A stretch of DNA of 23,265 nucleotides from Thermoleophilia bacterium (GTDB lineage: Bacteria; Actinomycetota; Thermoleophilia; Gaiellales; Gaiellaceae): assembly GCA_013362295.1 (NCBI GenBank), contig JABFWJ010000364.1, positions 1-23,265 of the forward strand. Reading direction: 5' to 3'. The position numbers and the translations under genes are program-made. Shown here piece by piece: positions 14,633 through 21,856 of this stretch; the first letter of the stretch is position 1; the number at the start of each line of letters is the position of its first letter. The notes under the pieces were generated by a model. That model saw only the letters and a program-made list of their open reading frames with translations, had not been told where the DNA came from and made no database searches.

Positions 14633-15405
14633 CAGACGAGATCCGCGAGTACGCGGAGACCCCGGACCGGTTCGCGACCGTCGCGGACGGCTCCTCCGTG
14701 ACGCGCTACGACGACGGCCGCATCTGCTTCATCCAGGGCGAGAACTGGGGCTCGGTCAGCGCGCCGTCGGTGGCGCCGGACGAGGTCGAGGCGCTCGTCG
14801 CACAGGTCCGCGCGCTCGCGCGGCAGGACAACTACGTCTGGTGGATCGGCCCCTCCGCGCGCCCGTCCGACCTCGTCGAGCGGTTGCAGGCGCTCGGCTT
14901 CGGCGAGCCGGCCGACCGCGTCGGGACGTTGCACGCGCTCGCGCTCACCGAGGAGCCCGTAGCCAATCCGCCCGAGATCGACGTCCTCCGCGTCGAGACG
15001 TTCGACGCCTTCGCCGCCGCTCGCGAGGTGCAGTGGGATGCGTTCGACACGCCGTCCGAGCGGCGAGCGATCGCCCGCGCCCGGTTGCCCGGGGACTTCG
15101 CCGAGTCGATGAGATTCGGGGTGCCGGTCGGCTTCCTCGCACGGCTCGAGGGCCGCGCGGCGGCGACGGCCATGGCAATTCCCTCCGACCGCGGCGTCTT
15201 CCTGATCGCCGGCGCGGTCGCGCCGTGGGCTCGCGGACGCGGCCTCTACCGCGCGCTCGTCCGCGCCCGCTGGGAGTTCGCCGCCGAGCGCGGCACGCCG
15301 GCACTCGTCACCCACGCCGACCCGGCGACGTCGTACCCGATCCTGAAGCGCGTCGGCTTCGAGGACGTCTGCACGATCCGGCGGCTCGAAGACCCGCACC
15401 GCTAG
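14626..15405 (+). CDS. GNAT-family acetyltransferase, paralogue 3
   Basis: Third member of the local family, 259 aa. It shares VWWIGPSARPSDLVERLQAL at 71-90 with paralogue 2, and its GNAT part has APWARGRGLY at 199-208, RALVRARWEFAAERGTPALV at 209-228 and VGFEDV near 243-248. ATG 14626 overlaps the previous stop by 7 bp, arguing for coupled translation; GAGCAGGAGG at 14597-14606 lies rather far upstream. The GNAT paralogues 2 and 3 look like a tandem duplication, with paralogue 1 separated by the aminotransferase. The end faces the convergent class V enzyme gene. Amine acetylation is implied by fold only. Confidence 0.84.
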   Translation: MLTDEIREYAETPDRFATVADGSSVTRYDDGRICFIQGENWGSVSAPSVAPDEVEALVAQVRALARQDNYVWWIGPSARPSDLVERLQALGFGEPADRVGTLHALALTEEPVANPPEIDVLRVETFDAFAAAREVQWDAFDTPSERRAIARARLPGDFAESMRFGVPVGFLARLEGRAAATAMAIPSDRGVFLIAGAVAPWARGRGLYRALVRARWEFAAERGTPALVTHADPATSYPILKRVGFEDVCTIRRLEDPHR

Positions 15406-15411
15406 CACCCA

Positions 15412-15426
15412 CCGAATCTGATTTGG
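15412..15426. terminator. Weak stem-loop between convergent genes
   Basis: CCGAAT-CTG-ATTTGG forms a six-pair stem (one G-T pair) with a three-base loop in the 42-bp gap between the GNAT paralogue 3 stop and the class V enzyme stop. Because the genes converge it could serve both strands. It is weak and has no long T-run. Confidence 0.3.
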
Positions 15427-15447
15427 CACAGCCGAACCGGGTCGCTG

Positions 15448-16731
15448 TCAGGACAGCTCGCGCAACGCCCGTACCGTCAGGTCGACCTCGTCCTCGTCGT
15501 TGACGATCGACGGTCCGACGCGGACGAGCCGCTCGCGGTAGGGCGTGACGCTCGCGACGATCCGGTGGTGGTCGTACAGCCGCTGCACGACATCGTCGGG
15601 GTCGCTTCGGAGCGGCCGCGTGACGACGATCCCCGCGGACAGGCGCTCGTCGCGCGGCGTCACGAGCGGGAGGTGGCGCGCCCCAGCGAGCCCCGCCTTG
15701 AGGCGGGCGGCGAGGTCGTGCGTCCGGCGCTCGACTGCGCCGCCGCCGAGCTGCCGCCGCCACTCGAAGGCCTCTTTCAGCGCCCAGCGGTGCTCCATCG
15801 AATGGAACCCGCCCGGCGTCTCGATCGGCCCGGCGGCCACCGCGGCCGGCCGGCCGAACATCCACGCCGCGTACTCCCTCCGGTCGAACGTCGGGATCGT
15901 GGGGCTGACGCGGGACCACGCATGCGGCGTGCCCCAGACGAGCCCGGTCCCGCGCGGCCCGAACAGCCACTTGTGGCAGCCCGAAACCAGGAAGTCGACG
16001 CCGAGCGCGTTCGGCGTCGCGGCCTCGCAGCCGAACCCGTGCACGCCGTCGAGACAGAAGAGGATGCGGTCGCCCGGCGCGCGGTCGCGGTTCGCCTGGG
16101 CGACGACGTCCGCGATCTCGCGCACGGGAAGCTTCACGCCGGTCGAGGAGTGCACCCACGTGAGCGCGAGCACCCGTGTCTTCGACCCGAGCGCACGCCG
16201 CACCTTGGTCACGATCTCGTCGATCGACGCGTGCTCGGGACGAGCGTAGAGCTCGCCCTTCTTCAACGTGCACCGGTCGCGCTGCGCGCGCACGCGGAGC
16301 GCCTCGTGTGTCGCGTAGAAGTCGTGCGTGCTCGTCACGAGCTCGCTGCCCGGTTCCAGCGAGATCCCGGCGTAGAGCAGCCCGAGGCCCATCGTCGTCG
16401 AGTCGGTGAGCGCGATCTGGTCGGCCGACGTCTCGAGGTACGACGCGGCCGCCGCGCGCACGTCGTCCTCCAGCAGCTCGCGGTTCGTCAGGTAGTGACG
16501 GGCGTCGGCGTCAAGGCCTGCGCGATGCCGCTCGATCGCGGCGCGGACCGGCGCCGGGTGCGTGGCGAACCACCACGCGGTCAGATTGTGGTCGCCTTTG
16601 CGTAGCGCGAACGAGGCGCGCACTCCGGCCCAGCCTCCGGGCCCGCGCGCCTCGGCGCTCCCGCACGCCGCCAGCGTTCCCGGCGCCAGGGCGAGCACCG
16701 CACTGCGCACGATGAACTCGCGACGCCGCAC
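15448..16731 (-). CDS. Class V PLP-dependent aminotransferase-fold enzyme with Tat/lipoprotein signal
   Basis: A 427-aa protein of the class V aminotransferase/isopenicillin N epimerase-like group. PLP signs are clear: D228 in CLDGVHGFG, H231, and Schiff-base K254 in SGCHKWLFGPRGTG. Unusually, it starts with a twin-arginine region (RRREF at 2-6), a hydrophobic run, and a lipobox LAAC ending at C23, so it should be folded with its cofactor, exported by Tat and anchored outside the membrane. The start is GTG at 16731, 21 nt after the HD-GYP gene stop, so co-transcription with that gene is likely. A small CCTGGA/TCCAGG hairpin (16747-16762) covers the junction. The substrate is unknown; cysteine desulfurase, epimerase or lyase activity are all possible for this fold. 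Confidence 0.85.
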   Translation of the reverse strand: MRRREFIVRSAVLALAPGTLAACGSAEARGPGGWAGVRASFALRKGDHNLTAWWFATHPAPVRAAIERHRAGLDADARHYLTNRELLEDDVRAAAASYLETSADQIALTDSTTMGLGLLYAGISLEPGSELVTSTHDFYATHEALRVRAQRDRCTLKKGELYARPEHASIDEIVTKVRRALGSKTRVLALTWVHSSTGVKLPVREIADVVAQANRDRAPGDRILFCLDGVHGFGCEAATPNALGVDFLVSGCHKWLFGPRGTGLVWGTPHAWSRVSPTIPTFDRREYAAWMFGRPAAVAAGPIETPGGFHSMEHRWALKEAFEWRRQLGGGAVERRTHDLAARLKAGLAGARHLPLVTPRDERLSAGIVVTRPLRSDPDDVVQRLYDHHRIVASVTPYRERLVRVGPSIVNDEDEVDLTVRALRELS

Positions 16732-16752
16732 GCCGCAATTCTCGCGCCTGGA

Positions 16753-19461
16753 TCAGTCCAGGGGAAGGATCTGACCCGCCTCGTACAGGCTGACGAACGC
16801 GGAGACCGTCGTCGGGTCGAACTGCGTCCCGGCGGACTCGCGTAGCCGGCGCACCGCTTCGGCGTGGGGCAGGCGCGCGCGATAGGGGCGGTCGGTGACC
16901 ATCGCGTGGAACGCGTCGCACACGAGGACGACGCGGGCCTCGACGGGAATGTCGACGCCGGACTTGCCGTCCGGATAGCCGAGGCCGTCCCAGCGCTCGT
17001 GGCACGCCCGGACGATCGGGCGCACGTCCTCGAGCCGCTCGATCGGCGCGAGGATCTTCTCGCCGAGCTCCGGATGCTCCTTGACGATCTCGAACTCCTC
17101 GTCGGTGAGCGGGCCCGGCTTCTGCAGGATCTCCGTCGGGATCCCGATCTTGCCGATGTCGTGGAACAGGGCACCGAGCTCGAGGCGCTTCAGCGCGTCC
17201 CTGTCGAGCTGCAGCTCGCGCCCGACGAGCATCGACATGTCGGTGATCCACCGGGCGTGCGACGCGGTGTAGTCGTCTTTCGCCTCGAGCGCGTTCGCGA
17301 GCGCGGCGACGGTGGAGACGAACGTCCGCTCGAGGCTCATGTAGTGCTCGGCGCTCTCGATCGCGAGCTTCGCCTGGTGCGCAAGCCCGGCGAGCAGGCG
17401 CATCTGACGGTCGTCGAGGACGCGGTCGCCGATCGTCGCTGTCAGCGCGCCGACGCGGTTGTGCTCGAGCTTGAGCGGCGCGACGACGTAACGGAAGTCC
17501 GTATCGCCGCGCGCCCCCTCGACGTCGCCGAGATCGCGCGTGTCGAGGACGAAGGGCTCGGAGCCCTCGAGCCACTCGTGGGCGAGCGCGGTCGGGAAGC
17601 GGCGCACGCCGGCAGGGTCGTACTCGCGCGAGTAGCCGAACGACGCTCGCGCGACAAGATCGTGCGGCTCCGCTTCTTCCTCGATCCACAGCGCGGCGCG
17701 CTCGGTGCCCAGCACGCGCGTCGTCACCTCGACGCTGCGTCCGAGGACGTCTTCCGGCGTCTCGGCCGTCGCGAGCTCGCGGCTCGCCTCGAGGAGTGCG
17801 TTGGCAATCTCGGCCGCTTCCTTCGCGGCCTCGGCCTCCAGACGCTGCTGCTCGTACAGGCGTGCGTTCTCGAGCGCCACCGACGCCTGGCCCGCAAGCA
17901 CCTCGAGCAGACGGACGTCCGCGTCGTCGAACTGGTTGAGGCCGAGCTTGGAGATGACGATCACCCCGGTGACGCGGGAGCCGTAGCGCAGCGGCACGAC
18001 CGCGAGCGATTCTTCGAGCTCGTCGGTGCCCGGGATCCTCACTGCGAACTCGCACTCGAGCGCGTTCGGCACGAGCAGCGACTCGCCGGTCTGCGCGACA
18101 CGGCCGGTGATGCCGACGCCGACCTTCGTCGTGTACGCGTCGGCCGCGGTGCCGAGGCTCGTGTCGTGGTCCCCGATGAACGTGATCGGCCGCAGCTCGT
18201 CGCCGTCGCGCAGCGACACGCGGCAGTTGTGGTAGTCGATGAGCAAGCGCAGCTCCGTCGCGATCGTCGCGCCGATCTGCTGCACGTCGTTGAGCCGGTT
18301 CAGCTTGCCCGCGAGCGACTGCAGCATCTTCAGGTGCGCGATCGAGCGCACATCGCGTGCGGAACCCGGCTGAGGGCGCTCGGTCTCGCCGTCGTCGTAG
18401 AGAACGGTCTGATCCTTGCCGCGAGCCTTCGCGGTCATCATTGCGGCCTCGGCGCACGCGACGAGCTCGCGCGGGTTCATCGCGTGCTGCGGGCCCTGCG
18501 AGATCCCGATCGAGATCGTGACGTGCCCGGAGGGCTCGAACTCGAACTCGCGCAAGCGTTCCGCCAGCCGGGCAGCGAGCCCGAACGCGTCGCCCGCGTC
18601 GCACGAGGGCATGATCACGCCGAACTCCTCGCCGCCTATGCGGCAGACGACATCGGAGCCGCGCACCGTCTCGAGCGCGAGCCGCGAGATCTGGACGAGC
18701 AGCTGGTCGCCGGCTCCGTGGCCGTAGACGTCGTTGACGCGCTTGAAGTCGTCGAGATCGAACATGAGAACAGCAACGGGATCGTGCGAGCGCGACGCGC
18801 GCGTCAGCTCCGACCGCAGGCGTTCGTGGAAGTAGCGGTGGTTGTAGAGCCCGGTCAGCGAATCGGTCTGCGCGAGATGCTCGAGCCGCGCCTTCACCTG
18901 CGCGTTGTCGAAGGCGAGCGCTGCGGCATCGCCGAACCACTTCGCGAGCTCGAACTCGTGCTCGTAGAAGGCCGCGTCCTCGCCGAGGCGGTAGATGTTG
19001 AGCGCACCCTTGAGCGCGCCCCGCGCGATCAGCGGCACGGTGATCAGCGCCTCCGGCTCGACGGGCGTCCCCGGGACGTTCACGACGCGGGGATCGAGGT
19101 GCGCGCGGTTCGTCCACACGGGGCGGCGGTTCTCGACCGCCCACCCGGTGATGCCCTCGCCGAAGGCCGGGCGGCTCTGCATGATCTCCGCGTAATGGGA
19201 GTCGCTGCGCGCGAGCACGGGAACGAGCTCGCGGCGCTCCTCATGCGCCTCGTAGACGTGCAGCGCCTCGTACGGCATCAGCTCGCTGAGGGTGTCGGCG
19301 ATCCGCTCCAGCAGCGTCTCGAGGCTCTGCGCCGACAGAACCTGGTGGTACACCTCCGCCAGCCGGCGGTACGACTCGACGAGCGCCTCGGGGCGTCCGT
19401 TTTCCTTCGTCTCGTGCGCCCCGGGCAGGAGGTCGCGCGCCGCAATTTGCCGCACCATCAC
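16753..19461 (-). CDS. GAF-GGDEF-GAF-GAF-HD-GYP cyclic-di-GMP signalling protein
   Basis: A 902-aa soluble sensor enzyme with no membrane segment. Order: GAF about 30-190; GGDEF about 195-355 with intact GGEEF at 276-280 and an RxxD inhibitory site (R267-D270) exactly five residues upstream; GAF about 380-535; a coiled linker 535-560; GAF about 565-705; HD-GYP about 710-895. HD-GYP residues: H735, H767-D768 (FHDIGK), H796, H821-E822, GYP at 828-830 and D849. The usual HHE of the signature reads CHE here (C820), a change at a metal-ligand position. Both cyclase and phosphodiesterase could be active, so this may switch c-di-GMP level in response to GAF ligands. GTG 19461 or ATG 19458 may start it; the ribosome site is weak. 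Confidence 0.93.
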   Translation of the reverse strand: MMVRQIAARDLLPGAHETKENGRPEALVESYRRLAEVYHQVLSAQSLETLLERIADTLSELMPYEALHVYEAHEERRELVPVLARSDSHYAEIMQSRPAFGEGITGWAVENRRPVWTNRAHLDPRVVNVPGTPVEPEALITVPLIARGALKGALNIYRLGEDAAFYEHEFELAKWFGDAAALAFDNAQVKARLEHLAQTDSLTGLYNHRYFHERLRSELTRASRSHDPVAVLMFDLDDFKRVNDVYGHGAGDQLLVQISRLALETVRGSDVVCRIGGEEFGVIMPSCDAGDAFGLAARLAERLREFEFEPSGHVTISIGISQGPQHAMNPRELVACAEAAMMTAKARGKDQTVLYDDGETERPQPGSARDVRSIAHLKMLQSLAGKLNRLNDVQQIGATIATELRLLIDYHNCRVSLRDGDELRPITFIGDHDTSLGTAADAYTTKVGVGITGRVAQTGESLLVPNALECEFAVRIPGTDELEESLAVVPLRYGSRVTGVIVISKLGLNQFDDADVRLLEVLAGQASVALENARLYEQQRLEAEAAKEAAEIANALLEASRELATAETPEDVLGRSVEVTTRVLGTERAALWIEEEAEPHDLVARASFGYSREYDPAGVRRFPTALAHEWLEGSEPFVLDTRDLGDVEGARGDTDFRYVVAPLKLEHNRVGALTATIGDRVLDDRQMRLLAGLAHQAKLAIESAEHYMSLERTFVSTVAALANALEAKDDYTASHARWITDMSMLVGRELQLDRDALKRLELGALFHDIGKIGIPTEILQKPGPLTDEEFEIVKEHPELGEKILAPIERLEDVRPIVRACHERWDGLGYPDGKSGVDIPVEARVVLVCDAFHAMVTDRPYRARLPHAEAVRRLRESAGTQFDPTTVSAFVSLYEAGQILPLD

Positions 19462-19482
19462 GATCTCATCGGCCGCATGCCG

Positions 19483-19510
19483 GGGATCCTTGAGATCCCT
19501 CGACCGAGGG
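19483..19510 (-). promoter_or_regulatory. Two mutually exclusive hairpins between rpf-like and GGDEF/HD-GYP genes
   Basis: GGGATC-CTTGA-GATCCC (19483-19499) and CCCTC-GACC-GAGGG (19497-19510) share the CCC in the middle, so only one can form at once. They lie in the 51-bp gap after the rpf-like stop and before the cyclase gene start. Either a terminator or an attenuator-like leader is possible; neither is followed by a T-run. Confidence 0.35.
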
Positions 19511-19512
19511 AC

Positions 19513-20346
19513 TTACAGGAGGCCGCAGGCGCGCGCCGTACGCGGCCAGGGGTCGAAGCCGCGGCCCGACTGGTAGGCGCGCACGGCCGCCTGGATCTGC
19601 GCCCACGGGGGCCAGGCGTCCGCCGTGCCCCAGCGGCGCGCGAAGTCGCTCCCGTACAGGGCCTGGAACGCGAGGTCCATCTGGAGCCCGCCGTAGTAGC
19701 CGTTGCCGGTATCGCTCGTCCAGGCGCCTTCGTAGCGGTGGATGCAGAGGAAGGCGTCATTCAGCCAGTCGGGCACCGACGGTCGGGCCTGCGCGTGCTC
19801 GACGACCTGGACGGCCGCGAGCGCGCTGCGGCGCTGCCAGAGGCGAAGCGCCTCGCCGCCCGACTCGCCGCTCGAGCTTGTGAACCTGCGGGTCACGGTC
19901 CCCGGGTAGATCCTGCGCAACCTGATCGTCAGCCGCCGGCTGTAGTTGACGCGCCGCGCGAGGCGCGCGTGCAGTCGAGGCCCCTTCGGCAGCCGGATCG
20001 ACAGCCGCCGCTCGATCCGCGCCAACGCCGCCCGGCGGGCCACGTCGGCGCGCCGCGTCCAGGTGTCGATCGACCACTGCAGGTAGGGGCGGTCCCGGGA
20101 GCGGCGGTCGACGAACGACGTCGGCGTCCGCCGCCGACGGGCGGCGCGCTCGTACGTCCAGGTCAGCGTCCGATAGTGGTCGACGAGCGACCGCAGCGGC
20201 CTGACGCCGACGGGCTGGGCCGGCCGGACGCCCTGGCGGGCAGACGCCGATCCGGCCAGAGCGAATATGATCAACGCCGCGAGCAGCGCAAGGCTGTGCA
20301 CCGCAAGGCTGTGCACCGCAAGGCTCTGCGGCAAGCTGGAACGCAC
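19513..20346 (-). CDS. Secreted Rpf-like transglycosylase domain protein
   Basis: A 277-aa exported protein. GTG 20346 is chosen because AAGGAGGA stands ten bases upstream and the signal peptide then begins directly; a longer reading frame from 20424 would bury that site. Residues 1-36 form the signal peptide (core LLAALIIFALAG, likely cleavage after ASA). Residues 37-190 are arginine-rich and of unknown fold. The C-terminal 85 residues match the resuscitation-promoting-factor/lysozyme-like pattern: CIHRYEGAW with probable catalytic E206, TGNGYYGGLQM at 213-223, GTADAWPP at 240-247, RAY..GRGF.PWP and a terminal CGLL. C201 and C274 may form a disulfide. It probably cleaves peptidoglycan glycan strands during growth or resuscitation. 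Confidence 0.87.
   Translation of the reverse strand: MRSSLPQSLAVHSLAVHSLALLAALIIFALAGSASARQGVRPAQPVGVRPLRSLVDHYRTLTWTYERAARRRRTPTSFVDRRSRDRPYLQWSIDTWTRRADVARRAALARIERRLSIRLPKGPRLHARLARRVNYSRRLTIRLRRIYPGTVTRRFTSSSGESGGEALRLWQRRSALAAVQVVEHAQARPSVPDWLNDAFLCIHRYEGAWTSDTGNGYYGGLQMDLAFQALYGSDFARRWGTADAWPPWAQIQAAVRAYQSGRGFDPWPRTARACGLL
20288..20327 (-). repeat. 15-bp tandem repeat inside the rpf-like signal peptide
   Basis: GCAAGGCTGTGCACC is present twice without change (20288-20302, 20303-20317), followed by a partial third unit starting GCAAGGCT. On the coding strand the units encode repeated LAVHS before the hydrophobic core. As 15 bp keeps frame, unit gain or loss would only change the length of the signal peptide's n-region. 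Confidence 0.8.
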
Positions 20347-20501
20347 TGTGGGTTGTCCTCCTTCGGCCCGGAGAATCCGCAGTTGGCTTCGAGGTTGGCC
20401 GGGCAGCGGCTGGGCATGCCGCACCCGACGACCGGAGGACGGTAGCGACCGGACCGGGGGTCGCGCCGGGAAGCGCTAAAGATTCTGTGAAGTGCGGTTT
20501 G
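20347..20501 (-). promoter_or_regulatory. 155-nt leader of the rpf-like gene, possible partial c-di-AMP riboswitch match
   Basis: The region between the cofE stop and the rpf-like GTG holds the ribosome site (plus 20356-20363). Upstream of it, on the coding strand, is GGCCAACCTCGAAGCC (plus about 20385-20400). This resembles the conserved 3' core (GC-AACCTCG-AGGC) of ydaO/c-di-AMP riboswitches, which are known upstream of rpf and other wall-hydrolase genes in actinobacteria. The expected 5' conserved elements are not clearly present, so the match is weak. A TACCGT near 20440-20445 could be a -10, which would leave too short a leader for a full ydaO element. Confidence 0.25.
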
Positions 20502-21227
20502 TCACGAGAACAGGTCGAGCTCGGGCTCGATCACGATCTCCTGCGCGGATCCATCGCCCGCGAGCCGCAAGCCGCGGACGATCACTGCCGGCACGCCCTC
20601 CGCCTTCCCGCGCACCAGATCGGAGGCCGCGGCGATCTCATCGGCGATCGCCGTGCGGCTCGCGCGGAGCTCGTAGCCGATCCGGTCCTTCGTGCCGCGC
20701 AGGTCGATGATCGCGGGGATTCCCGCAACTCCGATCGCGACATCGGTCGTTCCCTGGCGGAAGGGGCGGCCGAACGAGTCGGTGATCACGACGCCGACCG
20801 TGCGCCCGGTCAGCTCGAGCACGCGGTCGCGGATCCGGCGTGCGCTTGCATCCGGGTCGAGCGGCAGGAGCACGAGCGTCCCGTGCTCCGGTGCGTTCGA
20901 ATGGTCGACGCCCGCGGACGCGCAGATGAACCCGTGTCTCGTCTCGGTGATCACGAGCGGCCCGCGCTCGCGGACGATCCGCTTCGCCTCGCGCAGGATC
21001 ACCTCGACCTCGCGCGGATCGCGCTCGCCGGCTGCGATCCGCACGGCTGCGTCCGATGCCTCGATCCCGTCGAGCCGCACGATGCGGCCCTCGGACTTGG
21101 AGACGCCTTTCTGGGCGAGCACGAGGACGTCGCCGTCGTGGAGATCGGCGCGGTCGGCCACGAGCGCGGCGAGATCGTCGCCCGACCGGATCTCCGGCAG
21201 GCCGCGCACGGGAAGGATCGAGATCAT
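20502..21227 (-). CDS. cofE: Coenzyme F420-0:L-glutamate ligase (stand-alone CofE)
   Basis: Cytoplasmic GTP-dependent ligase, 241 aa, adding glutamates to F420-0. Conserved elements: AQKGVSKSEGR at 38-48, TRHGFICASAGVDHSN at 96-111, and TDSFGRPFRQG at 149-159 with TDVAIGVAGI after it. The length matches archaeal CofE and the N-terminal half of mycobacterial FbiB; the C-terminal FMN reductase domain of FbiB (which reduces dehydro-F420-0) is absent, since the frame stops at 20502. ATG 21227 overlaps the npdG stop as ATGA. It is the last gene of the operon, with the rpf-like gene following after 155 nt. Confidence 0.94.
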   Translation of the reverse strand: MISILPVRGLPEIRSGDDLAALVADRADLHDGDVLVLAQKGVSKSEGRIVRLDGIEASDAAVRIAAGERDPREVEVILREAKRIVRERGPLVITETRHGFICASAGVDHSNAPEHGTLVLLPLDPDASARRIRDRVLELTGRTVGVVITDSFGRPFRQGTTDVAIGVAGIPAIIDLRGTKDRIGYELRASRTAIADEIAAASDLVRGKAEGVPAVIVRGLRLAGDGSAQEIVIEPELDLFS

Positions 21228-21856
21228 TCGACTCCGGTGATGCGCACGCCCGCGTGCGCCTTGTACCGGCGGTTCACGTTGACGATCACCGCGGTCAGGC
21301 CCTCGAGCGCGCGTGCGCTTGCGAGCGGTCCGGCGTCGAGCGCACGTCCGGCGACGAGCTTGTCCGCGACCTGCAGCGCAAGCTCCTTCGCGCGCGCGTC
21401 GTCCCCGCAGACGAGTGCGTCTTCCTCGGGCGGCGCGTGGTCGAGGTTGGCGGCGGCGATCGAGTGCAGCCCGGCCGTGACCGGGGCACGCACCACGTCC
21501 TGGATGCGCTCGGCGAGGCTGAGCCCATCGGAGTCTGGCAACGCGCCGACGCCCTTCTCGAACGTGATCGCACTCGCGACGCTGAGCAGCGGCGTCTCGC
21601 CGAGCGCGTCGGCGATCCCGCGCGCGGTGTCGAGCGCGCCGTCCGCCTTGACCGCGAGCACGGCGAGGTCCGCGCCTCGCACGGCGTCCTCGTTCGCCGC
21701 GCCGGTGACCCTCGGGCTGCCGAGCGCCTCCGCCGCGTCGCGGGCCCGCACTGCGTCGCGCGAGCCGATCACGACCTCGTCTTCGCCGAGTGCCGCCAGC
21801 CGGTGCGCGAACGCGCGGCCGAAGCTCCCGGTCCCGCCGAGGATCGCGATCTTCAT
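21224..21856 (-). CDS. npdG: F420H2:NADP oxidoreductase
   Basis: A 210-aa Rossmann protein that transfers hydride between reduced F420 and NADP. MKIAILGGTGSFGRAFA opens the dinucleotide-binding fold (GGTGSFG at 7-13), and GSRD at 31-34 fits the NADP phosphate-binding loop of the NpdG/Fno family. The start is the ATG at 21856, overlapping the cofD stop by 4 bp; the frame stays open upstream but that part is only an arginine-rich shadow of cofD. The stop overlaps the cofE start. Placing the reductase inside the biosynthetic operon ties cofactor supply to NADPH exchange. No other F420-dependent enzyme is visible in this window. Confidence 0.9.
   Translation of the reverse strand: MKIAILGGTGSFGRAFAHRLAALGEDEVVIGSRDAVRARDAAEALGSPRVTGAANEDAVRGADLAVLAVKADGALDTARGIADALGETPLLSVASAITFEKGVGALPDSDGLSLAERIQDVVRAPVTAGLHSIAAANLDHAPPEEDALVCGDDARAKELALQVADKLVAGRALDAGPLASARALEGLTAVIVNVNRRYKAHAGVRITGVE

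Noticed and set aside
20347..20424. Upstream in-frame ATG for the rpf-like protein
   Set aside because: It would place about 26 polar residues before the signal peptide and run through the strong ribosome site at 20356-20363; GTG 20346 fits both.
16864..20445. Very long open frame on the plus strand opposite the GGDEF/HD-GYP and rpf-like genes
   Set aside because: Arginine/leucine/valine-rich composition without any domain; it is the antisense shadow of well-supported reverse-strand genes in high-GC DNA.
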